From contig JBGMRJ010000026.1 in assembly GCA_048061315.1 (NCBI GenBank), positions 1 through 29,163 of the forward strand: a stretch of DNA of 29,163 bases, written 5' to 3'. The position numbers were made by a program, and so were the translations under genes. This document shows, one piece after another, positions 16,893-23,507 of the stretch. The notes beneath the pieces were generated by a model. That model did not search any database. It worked only from the letters and a program-made list of their open reading frames with translations, and was not told the origin of the DNA. The number at the start of each line of letters is the position of its first letter. The first letter of the stretch is position 1. The stretch is from CAYQUC01 sp048061315 (GTDB taxonomy: Bacteria; Pseudomonadota; Gammaproteobacteria; UBA6429; Thiohalophilaceae).

Positions 16893-16962
16893 TTAGAAGT
16901 TGAGAATAAAGCAGGTTAGTCGTTTCGGATAAATAGTCCATTTATTAGGTACTCAATCACAA

Positions 16963-17000
16963 GCGTTATACGCAGTTTAGGTAAATACTGCGTATAACGC
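16963..17000. repeat. 14-base perfect inverted repeat with T-rich tail
   Basis: GCGTTATACGCAGT and its exact complement flank a ten-base loop, and a stretch containing seven T follows on the plus strand. It looks like a strong intrinsic terminator, yet no plus-strand gene precedes it. It may be a leftover from the event that truncated the nucleotidyltransferase gene or the end of a lost gene. Confidence 0.6.
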
Positions 17001-17065
17001 CAGTTTTAATTTTTTTCGTACTAGATAAAACTAGGTAAAAGTTGTATCGAATGGAAATTTTACAC

Positions 17066-17087
17066 TAAGTTGAATATAATCAACTTA
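17066..17087. promoter_or_regulatory. Perfect operator dyad over the -10 box of hipB
   Basis: TAAGTTGA and TCAACTTA form an eight-base perfect dyad around six bases. A TATAAT sequence (17075-17080) lies within it. A repressor bound here would block the promoter of the hipB-hipA pair, so autorepression by the HTH protein is the natural reading. The -35 region is weak. Confidence 0.6.
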
Positions 17088-17117
17088 ATGTACAATAAAG
17101 TCGGAAATAAACAACTC

Positions 17118-17453
17118 ATGGTCAAAATTCAAATAAATCTATCGAAACAAACTCAGCTTAGTTTACGCACACTTGGGGCAATGATAAAAGCGGCGCGACT
17201 CGAGCAGTCCTTTAGCCAAGCTGATTTGGCGCATCGCTTGAATATTAGCCGTTATACCGTTATGGCGCTGGAAAAAGGCGACCCAAGTGTCGCAATTGGC
17301 ACCGTTTTCGAAGCTTGTACTATTATAGGTATTCCGCTGTTAGCCGAAAACACTAATAGACTATTACATTTATCTACTACGGTAGCCAATTTTGCCAGTG
17401 TATTACCCGAGCGAAGCCGATCTGCCATAACGGAACTGGATGACAACTTCTAA
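17118..17453 (+). CDS. HipB-like XRE-family HTH antitoxin/regulator
   Basis: I chose the ATG at 17118 (MVKIQINLSK), giving 111 residues. The upstream TTG at 17070 lies inside the operator and -10 box. The helix-turn-helix spans about residues 20-70: LGAMIKAARLEQSFSQADLA, then LNISRYTVMALEKGDPSVAI. The C-terminal tail (residues 85-111) could be the flexible part that contacts the toxin. The stop overlaps the hipA start by 14 bases, so translation is coupled, as in HipBA-type modules. It probably neutralises or regulates the HipA-like protein and represses its own promoter through the dyad at 17066-17087. Confidence 0.82.
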   Translation: MVKIQINLSKQTQLSLRTLGAMIKAARLEQSFSQADLAHRLNISRYTVMALEKGDPSVAIGTVFEACTIIGIPLLAENTNRLLHLSTTVANFASVLPERSRSAITELDDNF

Positions 17454-18735
17454 TATTCAAAATATCGATAATCTCTATGTCTGGATTTGGTTACCGGGTA
17501 ACAGCGAGCCCGTGGTGGCCGGGCAAATTGTTAAGCAAAGCAGTTTGTACCGATTTACTTATGGCCAAAGTTACCGCGAATTAGCAGCGGCAATTCGGTT
17601 TTCGCCATTTGAATTGCCACTCGAAAAAGGCAGTTTTACCCCAAAAGGGCAGAATTTAATTCATTCCTGTTTTCGCGATGCCGCACCAGATTATTGGGGA
17701 CGGCATGTGATTGATTATCATTATCCAGATTTGCGTCTCAATGAGCTGGACTATTTATTATTATCCGACAGTAATCGCAGTGGTGCGCTCGATTTTCAAA
17801 GTTCCAGTAGCGAATACATCGATCGCACCATGGAGCAAATGAGCATTGATGATATTTTATCTGCCGCTGCAAAAATAGAGCAACATCAGCCTTTGCCACC
17901 GGAACTCGACTTTGTATTAATGCAGGGCTCCAGTATGGGTGGCGCACAACCCAAGGCTACAATGCTTTGGGATAATCGGGAATGGTTAGTAAAATTTGCC
18001 TCACTTGATGATGCCAGTGATGTCGTTAAATTAGAATACATCACAATGCAACTGGCTAAACTCGCCGGGCTTAATGTGGCACCGGTTAAATTTGAAAGTA
18101 GTAGTGAACACGATGTTTTATTAGTCGAACGTTTTGACAGACAAGCAACCAACACCGTAATACCGGAGACCTCACGACATTTTATTTTGAGCGGTTTTAG
18201 TTTACTGGGCTTAACTGAATATGAGGCACAATTTGCTAGTTATCATAACATTGCAGATGTTGTGCGCCTGCACGTCTCTGAACGTAAACTTGCTCTGGAG
18301 GAAATTTTTAAACGTTTGGCATTTAATATTCTGCTTGGTAATACCGATGATGGCATCAAACATATAGCCACTTTATGGGATGGCAATGAATTAACACTGA
18401 GCCCGGCATTTGGATTGAAACCTCAGTTGCACACAGATGAAACTGTAAAACAGGCTCTAGCCATAAACGGTCGTTTTGCTAATGAAGCTTCTTTGAGAAA
18501 TATAGCATCAATAGCAGGTACCTTTCAGGTATCGAATATTCAGGCACAAGATATTATTAATGATATGATCTCAATTATTGAAAAAGAGTGGCCTGTTTTG
18601 TGTGCTGAAGTGGAGTTAAAAGAACACAGCCGCCGTCAATATTGGAAAAAAATTGTGTTAGCACCACATTGTTTTGAAGGCTGGGATGATAGTAGTCAAG
18701 TTAAATTAACATCATCAAGTAGTATCTCGAGTTAG
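17440..18735 (+). CDS. HipA-like kinase-fold protein with altered active site
   Basis: A 431-residue protein with the HipA architecture: N-terminal subdomain 1 (about 12-120), then the kinase-like core. Conserved parts are the phosphate loop SSMGGAQPKAT (164-174), the ATP lysine Lys185 in WLVKF, and Glu230 in LLVERFDR. The catalytic motif, normally NxDDHxKN or ATDGHAKN, reads NTDDGIKH (301-308). Asp303 is kept, but the His is Gly and the metal-binding Asn is His308. The later SPAYD motif reads SPAFG, so the second metal-binding Asp is Gly325. HipA toxins phosphorylate glutamyl-tRNA synthetase and cause growth arrest; this one may be a weak or inactive kinase that acts by binding. The C-terminus ends in a Ser-rich tail (TSSSSISS). 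Confidence 0.85.
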   Translation: MTTSNIQNIDNLYVWIWLPGNSEPVVAGQIVKQSSLYRFTYGQSYRELAAAIRFSPFELPLEKGSFTPKGQNLIHSCFRDAAPDYWGRHVIDYHYPDLRLNELDYLLLSDSNRSGALDFQSSSSEYIDRTMEQMSIDDILSAAAKIEQHQPLPPELDFVLMQGSSMGGAQPKATMLWDNREWLVKFASLDDASDVVKLEYITMQLAKLAGLNVAPVKFESSSEHDVLLVERFDRQATNTVIPETSRHFILSGFSLLGLTEYEAQFASYHNIADVVRLHVSERKLALEEIFKRLAFNILLGNTDDGIKHIATLWDGNELTLSPAFGLKPQLHTDETVKQALAINGRFANEASLRNIASIAGTFQVSNIQAQDIINDMISIIEKEWPVLCAEVELKEHSRRQYWKKIVLAPHCFEGWDDSSQVKLTSSSSISS

Positions 18736-18846
18736 CACTATTTCACATTTAATCTGATCTTGATCAACTCATAAAGCTTGGTATTCATATAGTGTCTAAA
18801 TAGGAGTAATATGAAATAAACCATTTCAATTAGCGTGGAGTATCTT

Positions 18847-19356
18847 GTGTTGACTCGTCAGGATTTTAATTCATTGATTAATAATATACAGAATTTATAT
18901 CATCGATTAAGTTTGTATTTATTTCACATTCGACAACAATCTAATTACGCTGCAAGCACTAAAAAGCCACATGACATTCATAAGCTACTCTCAAGTCAGA
19001 TTAATCAACTTATAAAAAATTCCGCCACTAAAACATCAGAATCTAAGACACCAAAAGAAAATATAAAGCATCACGATTACTCTGCTTCAACGGAGATTTA
19101 TACTCAAGGTAAACACTATAAATTCAAAACAAAAACGTCAGATGTTAATCCGGCAATCAAAGAACAATTAACACAACATACCAGGCAACACATTCATGCT
19201 GCCATTCGGAATGCCCGACAGGGGAAAAAAACAGAAGCCAAATTATATGTCGATCTTGCCAATAATGCCCTAAAAGAAGTTGCTCATTATATGTCCGAAG
19301 ATGAATACTTAAAATTTACCGCAACAATCGATTTGGAATTGAGTAAAATAAAATAG
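18847..19356 (+). CDS. Hypothetical protein, largely helical
   Basis: A protein of about 169 residues that I do not recognise. The GTG at 18847 is preferred because GGAG stands six bases upstream; the GTG at 18835 has no ribosome site. The N-terminal 35 residues form an amphipathic helix (TRQDFNSLINNIQNLYHRLS). A charged, poorly ordered linker rich in Lys, Ser and Thr follows (50-85), then a C-terminal helical region with TRQHIHAAIRNARQGKKTEA and KLYVDLANNALKEVAHYMSE that resembles a single TPR-like hairpin. There is no signal peptide. It follows hipA by 111 bases. Function unknown. Confidence 0.6.
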   Translation: MLTRQDFNSLINNIQNLYHRLSLYLFHIRQQSNYAASTKKPHDIHKLLSSQINQLIKNSATKTSESKTPKENIKHHDYSASTEIYTQGKHYKFKTKTSDVNPAIKEQLTQHTRQHIHAAIRNARQGKKTEAKLYVDLANNALKEVAHYMSEDEYLKFTATIDLELSKIK

Positions 19357-19465
19357 GAGACTTAATCAACAACCTGGAACTTATTAACATTTATGTCCTC
19401 AATGATACTGTATAACAATATAGCGTATAATAGCGTTTCAATTAAACATGACAGGATATAACTGA

Positions 19466-20092
19466 ATGAAAAAATTAGTGCTTTTATTAGCCTTTTTTAT
19501 AATTTCCATTTCAAATAGCTTCGCAATTGATCGAACAGTCACCGTCGCGCTAACCAGTAATTACGTATTTCGCGGGCAAACTCAAACAGACGATAAACTT
19601 GCTATTCAGGCTACCTATCATGCAGCGCAATCGAAAGATAAAGGCTGGTATGCCGGTATGTTTGCATCGAATGTTGCTAAAGGTGCCGAAGTTGATTTGT
19701 ATGGTGGCTGGCGCGCCCCGTTTGGCGAACAACAAAAGTTAGCTTTTGATGTTGGTGCTGTTCAATACCTTTATACTGATAGTGCTTTTACTGAATCAAC
19801 GTATGAAATTTATGGCGGGATTAGTTATGAAACATCCTATTTTCGTTATTTCCTCGGGGAGAATTCAGATTACCTTGATCTAAGTACCAGTTTTTACGTG
19901 CTGGATGAATTTGGTCTTGAATTACACTATGGCCGCACTTTTGATTTACCAAATGATGGCAATGATGTTGGTGCCACACTTCAAAAAGATATCAAAGGAT
20001 ATCTGTTAGCCGTATCCATGACCTATGAAGACGTCACGGCACAAAATGAATTTGAGTTTTTTGTCACGGTTTCAAAAGATTTTGATTTGTAA
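19466..20092 (+). CDS. Second TorF-family putative porin
   Basis: A 208-residue paralogue of the porin at 1526-2191. A signal peptide ends near SFA-I (about residue 20), and the family motif LTSNYVFRGQTQTDDKLA follows. The remainder consists of short beta strands rich in Tyr and Gly, ending VTVSKDFDL, a barrel-type C-terminus though with Leu rather than Phe last. A TATAAT sequence lies at about 19425-19430, 36 bases before the ATG. There is no -24/-12 promoter or NtrC dyad, so unlike its paralogue it is probably not under nitrogen control. AGGATA precedes the start. The substrate is unknown. Confidence 0.82.
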   Translation: MKKLVLLLAFFIISISNSFAIDRTVTVALTSNYVFRGQTQTDDKLAIQATYHAAQSKDKGWYAGMFASNVAKGAEVDLYGGWRAPFGEQQKLAFDVGAVQYLYTDSAFTESTYEIYGGISYETSYFRYFLGENSDYLDLSTSFYVLDEFGLELHYGRTFDLPNDGNDVGATLQKDIKGYLLAVSMTYEDVTAQNEFEFFVTVSKDFDL

Positions 20093-20108
20093 TTTAATTG
20101 AAATGCTC

Positions 20109-20579
20109 TCAAGTTGGTGAACACAATATCTGATGCTGACTTGTTTTATTCTTTCCGACTCGCTTCATGCCCTTGGGTGCTTCATCACAAGCAAAACTCC
20201 ATGCGATAGGACTTACCGGGCTACCAATAACAACCAGTGGTTGAACGGATACAATTTTTCCGTTTAAGGAGTGATTAATTTTATTGCCCAAAGTCACGTG
20301 CATTGCGCCATTTTCAATACTAATCGATGTAATGTAATGGCCAATTAAATAACGAGGTTCTGGTAGTCGAGCTTCGCGATTGTTTTTAGGGAACCGGCCG
20401 TTTTTAACGTAAAATTCCTCAATACTTGGCTTTAATCGTGCTGTTAGTGAGTGCACTTCACTCAGTCTTGCCTGGCTCATATATCCTGTGTATGAAGGGA
20501 TGGCGATACCGGCTAAAATTCCTATGATTGCGACAACAATCATTAATTCGATTAAAGTAAAACCCTTAAAATTATTCAT
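20109..20579 (-). CDS. Type IV pilin, PilA/PilE-type
   Basis: A 156-residue major-pilin-like protein. The class III leader MNNFKG is followed by the classical prepilin helix FTLIELMIVVAIIGILAGIA, so prepilin peptidase should cut after Gly6 and methylate Phe7, with Glu11 as the assembly residue. The globular part has the pilin segment SEVHSLTARLKPSIEEFYVK and a C-terminal disulfide loop between Cys131 and Cys153. It follows the PilC-like gene by three bases, so the two share a transcript. The pilin-like protein at 21602-22093 has the same globular layout. No assembly ATPase is in the window, so pilin export must rely on genes elsewhere. Confidence 0.92.
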   Translation of the reverse strand: MNNFKGFTLIELMIVVAIIGILAGIAIPSYTGYMSQARLSEVHSLTARLKPSIEEFYVKNGRFPKNNREARLPEPRYLIGHYITSISIENGAMHVTLGNKINHSLNGKIVSVQPLVVIGSPVSPIAWSFACDEAPKGMKRVGKNKTSQHQILCSPT

Positions 20580-20582
20580 CTG

Positions 20583-21611
20583 TTATTCTCCTCCAATAAT
20601 TTTACCCATCTGAAAAATAGGCATGTACATTGCAAAAATTAAATTACCTATCACTAATGCAACAATAATTATCCCGGTAAAAGAGACCGCATCTTTTAGA
20701 CGGGAAAAGTTAGTTATTGCTTTCTCATATAAAGCCTCTATTTGAAAGCTTAGTTCATCATCCAAATTACCCAATGAAGCAGCAAGGCTTAAAGGATTAT
20801 TTAATAAAGTATTTTGTGGTTTTAAAATCAATGTTTGGAACTGTTTATCAAGAATAGTATTTGAATTTTTTGCTAATGTTTCAATTATTTTTAGTGAATT
20901 ATCCTGACTAACACCTGAACGCATCATTAATTGTAAAAAGCGTAAACACAGATACAAATTATACTGAGAGGCGACCAATTGAAAACCGGGTAATCGGAGC
21001 ATCCACGTTCCAAATAGTGTTAAGCTCGAAACGGTATGTTTAATTTTTATCGCGATTGATATAAATAATACTATTAATAAAAATACACAAAAAGCAATAA
21101 AAACTCCCCAGTCTAAAACTAGTGTGAATACAAACTGCGATAATGGCGGTAACGGACTACCGGCCTCATCAAATAAAGCCTGAATTGAAGGGAAAACATA
21201 AACAGAATAAATAGTGACTACAATTGCGGCTAACGTTATTAAACCCACAAGATACAACATAATACCTGAGGTATCGTAATTTTTTATATTATATAGACTG
21301 TCCTGGTTTAGGAATGTTTTATTAAATTCCGCAAAAAATCGAATAACATCACCGCCATGTTCCCTAACCGGATTAATTAATCGTTTTAAAGCATTTAATG
21401 GACCGGTTGCTTTCGGTAAGTCGAGATCCGTTGAATCATCACTTAACAACTGTTCAATCGTTTTTAACTCAGTGCTTTGAGTTTCACCTAAAGTAGTTTG
21501 AAGTTGTGTTAAGGCTTGTTCTTTTGTTTTACCTTGCTGTAATAGCAAACCTAATTGACGGCTAATTAATAATAGGTGTTCATAGGAACCGGGAATAAAC
21601 ATTATTGACAT
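20583..21611 (-). CDS. PilC/GspF-like type IV pilus inner-membrane platform protein
   Basis: A 342-residue protein, shorter than normal PilC (about 400). The N-terminal region corresponds to a weakly conserved first T2SSF domain (YEHLLLISRQLGLLLQQGKT). Membrane segments lie at about 118-142 and 168-190. A recognisable second T2SSF domain follows (FLQLMMRSGVSQDNSLKIIE), ending in the last helix with NLIFAMYMPIFQMGKIIGG, the typical PilC terminus. Such proteins couple the assembly ATPase to pilin insertion. The start overlaps the pilin-like gene by ten bases. Sequence divergence and missing N-terminal residues suggest a specialised paralogue devoted to the neighbouring pilins. Confidence 0.82.
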   Translation of the reverse strand: MSIMFIPGSYEHLLLISRQLGLLLQQGKTKEQALTQLQTTLGETQSTELKTIEQLLSDDSTDLDLPKATGPLNALKRLINPVREHGGDVIRFFAEFNKTFLNQDSLYNIKNYDTSGIMLYLVGLITLAAIVVTIYSVYVFPSIQALFDEAGSPLPPLSQFVFTLVLDWGVFIAFCVFLLIVLFISIAIKIKHTVSSLTLFGTWMLRLPGFQLVASQYNLYLCLRFLQLMMRSGVSQDNSLKIIETLAKNSNTILDKQFQTLILKPQNTLLNNPLSLAASLGNLDDELSFQIEALYEKAITNFSRLKDAVSFTGIIIVALVIGNLIFAMYMPIFQMGKIIGGE

Positions 21612-22093
21612 ATCCTTTGTAAATATTTTTTATTGATATTTGTTTTGTTACTAACATTAGCAGTCATGCCTTCAGGAATTTTTGAATACCCACAGACCCA
21701 CCACAATGGTGCATCCAATTGTTGTTTCGATTCAGCTTTTCGAAATGAAAGTACTTTGCCTCCTAACAGATTAATATCTTTTCTTAAATGCAGATGAAAT
21801 GATCCTTTCTCAATTTCTATTTGGGAAACCGTTTTATCATCACCCAAATAATCACTGATTCGTTTGAAGTCTTTGGTGTTTGGCCAATAGCCATTTTTAA
21901 TATAAAAAGCATAAATTTCGGATTTCAAAGGACCTGCCGTGCCCAGTGCAGCAGTGGTAACAGACGTATAATAAACCTGCATGTAATAATAATTTGCGCT
22001 TATTACCAATAAACCCATTATTACTATCGCAGCACAGAAATTAATGAAGAAAAAAAATTCTCGATTTATAAAACGAGTTTGAGTATGTCGCAT
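21602..22093 (-). CDS. Pilin-like protein lacking a prepilin-peptidase site
   Basis: A 163-residue protein whose globular domain matches the layout of the neighbouring pilin: KSEIYAFYIKNGYWP versus KPSIEEFYVKNGRFP, IEIEKGSFHLHL versus ISIENGAMHVTL, then a C-terminal Cys pair (Cys134 and Cys162). The N-terminus is different. MRHTQTRFINREFFFFINFC enters a hydrophobic helix with no Gly-Phe-Thr-Leu-Ile-Glu sequence and no Glu at position 5. It should stay a membrane-anchored, uncleaved protein rather than enter a fibre in the normal way. It is the first gene of the three-gene cluster and overlaps the PilC-like gene by ten bases. Confidence 0.72.
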   Translation of the reverse strand: MRHTQTRFINREFFFFINFCAAIVIMGLLVISANYYYMQVYYTSVTTAALGTAGPLKSEIYAFYIKNGYWPNTKDFKRISDYLGDDKTVSQIEIEKGSFHLHLRKDINLLGGKVLSFRKAESKQQLDAPLWWVCGYSKIPEGMTANVSNKTNINKKYLQRICQ

Positions 22094-22268
22094 AGTATAA
22101 TTTTATTTTTTTTAAGTAGTATAGTTTAAGCCTTATCAGACGTCAGGACTGTCAGTATTATTTTAAAAATCCCCCTAAAATATATATGAATCAATTAGAT
22201 AGATTTAAAATACATTTCCGTTCCTATTTAATTGGATAGTTTAGTTGATTTCTTATTCTGAATATTCT

Positions 22269-22292
22269 ATAATTCGAAATATGTCGAACTAT
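22269..22292. promoter_or_regulatory. Imperfect dyad across the arsR start, probable ArsR operator
   Basis: ATAATTCGA and TCGAACTAT form nine-base arms with one mismatch around six bases that include the ATG at 22281. SmtB/ArsR repressors bind such dyads near their own start. Autoregulation is inferred. Confidence 0.5.
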
Positions 22293-22589
22293 AAAACTGT
22301 TGCACAGCAAGCTGATATGTTCAAAGCACTCAGCAATCCACACAGATTAACCTTATTTAATCGCTTGATGAATTGTTGTGAGCCGGGCACTAAATGTAGT
22401 CCGGATGAAGCCGTAAAATTTTGTGTTGGTGATTTAGGAGAAGGGCTGGATATAGCACCTTCAACTTTATCGCATCACTTAAAAGAGCTTAATCGAGTTG
22501 GCCTGGTGCAAATGGAACGGCGTGGAAAAAATGTAGACTGCTGGGTTGATCCAGTAGTATTGAAAGAATTAAAAACTTTTTTTAGTTAA
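22281..22589 (+). CDS. arsR: ArsR-family metalloregulator
   Basis: A 102-residue winged-helix repressor beginning MSNYKTVAQQADMFKALSNP. The family recognition text is ALSNPHRLTLFNRLMNCC, then LDIAPSTLSHHLKELNRVGL and a beta wing MERRGKNVDCWV. Cysteines at 32, 33, 39, 48 and 87 are possible arsenite ligands; the first three lie close together near helix 2-3. The ATG at 22281 is chosen over the TTG at 22245, which has no ribosome site; neither has a strong one, and the transcript may be nearly leaderless. It is 17 bases upstream of arsM, so it should control arsenic methylation. Confidence 0.85.
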   Translation: MSNYKTVAQQADMFKALSNPHRLTLFNRLMNCCEPGTKCSPDEAVKFCVGDLGEGLDIAPSTLSHHLKELNRVGLVQMERRGKNVDCWVDPVVLKELKTFFS

Positions 22590-22606
22590 AAATTGGAGCG
22601 AAAATT

Positions 22607-23461
22607 ATGAGTGATTGTTGCACACCAAAAACATCAACTAATAATAATGAGCATGATTCACACCGTCAGGATGTGCGCGATGCTTATGCTAAGGTAGCCA
22701 ATGCCAGTAATGAAAAAAATGCGACAGGAATTGAAAGTAGTTGCTGCGGCGTATCGGATGATACGGCAATTAATACCTTAATATCGACACGTTTAGGATA
22801 CAGTGAAACCGATTTAGAAAACGTTCCCTCTGGTGCCGATATGGGTTTGGGTTGTGGTAACCCTAGGGCAATAGCATCGTTACAAGAAGGTGAAGTTGTT
22901 GTTGATTTAGGTGCGGGTGGTGGATTTGATTGTTTTCTGGCTGCACAGGAAGTTGGTAAAACCGGACAGGTTATTGGCATCGACATGACACCAGACATGT
23001 TAAGCAAAGCACGTAACAATGCTGTGAAAGGAAAATATAATAACGTTGATTTTCGATTAGGTGAAATTGAACATTTACCTATCGCAAATAATACTGCAAA
23101 CGTCATTATTTCAAACTGCGTTATTAATTTATCACCGAATAAAGAACAAGTTTTTAAAGAAGCTTTTCGGGTTTTAAAATTAGGTGGTCGTCTGGCAATT
23201 TCCGATGTGGTAGCAACGGTTGAATTACCAGAACAAATGCGAAATGATCCGGCATTAATCGCAGGATGCATGGGCAACGCATCGTTGATATCCGATTTAG
23301 AAAATATGATAAAAGCAGCCGGTTTTGAAGATGTAAAAATTAAACCTAAAGATGAATCAAAAGAGTTTATTAAAGATTGGGCACCGGATCATAATGTAAC
23401 AGACTATGTAGTGTCAGCTACTATTGAAGCGATTAAACCTAATAGATCATCATGTTGTTAA
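22607..23461 (+). CDS. arsM: Arsenite S-adenosylmethionine methyltransferase
   Basis: A 284-residue class I methyltransferase. The SAM loop is VVVDLGAGGGFDCFLAA (motif I), followed by GIDMTPDMLSKAR. Key cysteines are Cys46 and Cys47 near the N-terminus, Cys83 (LGCGNP), Cys171 (SNCVINL) and Cys221 (AGCMGN). The last two have the spacing of the As(III)-binding pair of known ArsM. It converts arsenite to methylated arsenicals that leave the cell as volatile forms. The ribosome site is GGAGCG. It is co-transcribed with arsR. The C-terminus ends in Cys-Cys, as in several ArsM proteins. A decayed copy of its first 180 bases or so lies at 28462-28617. Confidence 0.93.
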   Translation: MSDCCTPKTSTNNNEHDSHRQDVRDAYAKVANASNEKNATGIESSCCGVSDDTAINTLISTRLGYSETDLENVPSGADMGLGCGNPRAIASLQEGEVVVDLGAGGGFDCFLAAQEVGKTGQVIGIDMTPDMLSKARNNAVKGKYNNVDFRLGEIEHLPIANNTANVIISNCVINLSPNKEQVFKEAFRVLKLGGRLAISDVVATVELPEQMRNDPALIAGCMGNASLISDLENMIKAAGFEDVKIKPKDESKEFIKDWAPDHNVTDYVVSATIEAIKPNRSSCC

Positions 23462-23470
23462 ATTACAATG

Positions 23471-23500
23471 ATGGAATAAGGTGTGTTACACCTTATCCAT
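23471..23500. terminator. Hairpin between convergent arsM and lipoprotein genes
   Basis: ATAAGGTGT pairs with ACACCTTAT around a three-base loop, extended by ATGG/CCAT with one bulged A. It sits in the 46-base gap between two gene ends and probably works for both strands, although neither side has a clean T run. Confidence 0.6.
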
Positions 23501-23507
23501 AGTGATA

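Noticed and set aside
16963..17000. Integron attC site
   Set aside because: The GTTATAC and GTATAAC ends resemble attC core sites, but their order is reversed, the arms are perfect without extrahelical bases, and there is no integrase or cassette.
16921..17065. E. coli-type HipB operator TATCC-N8-GGATA
   Set aside because: A GGATA occurs near 16927 but no TATCC lies eight bases before it; the perfect dyad at 17066-17087 is a better candidate.
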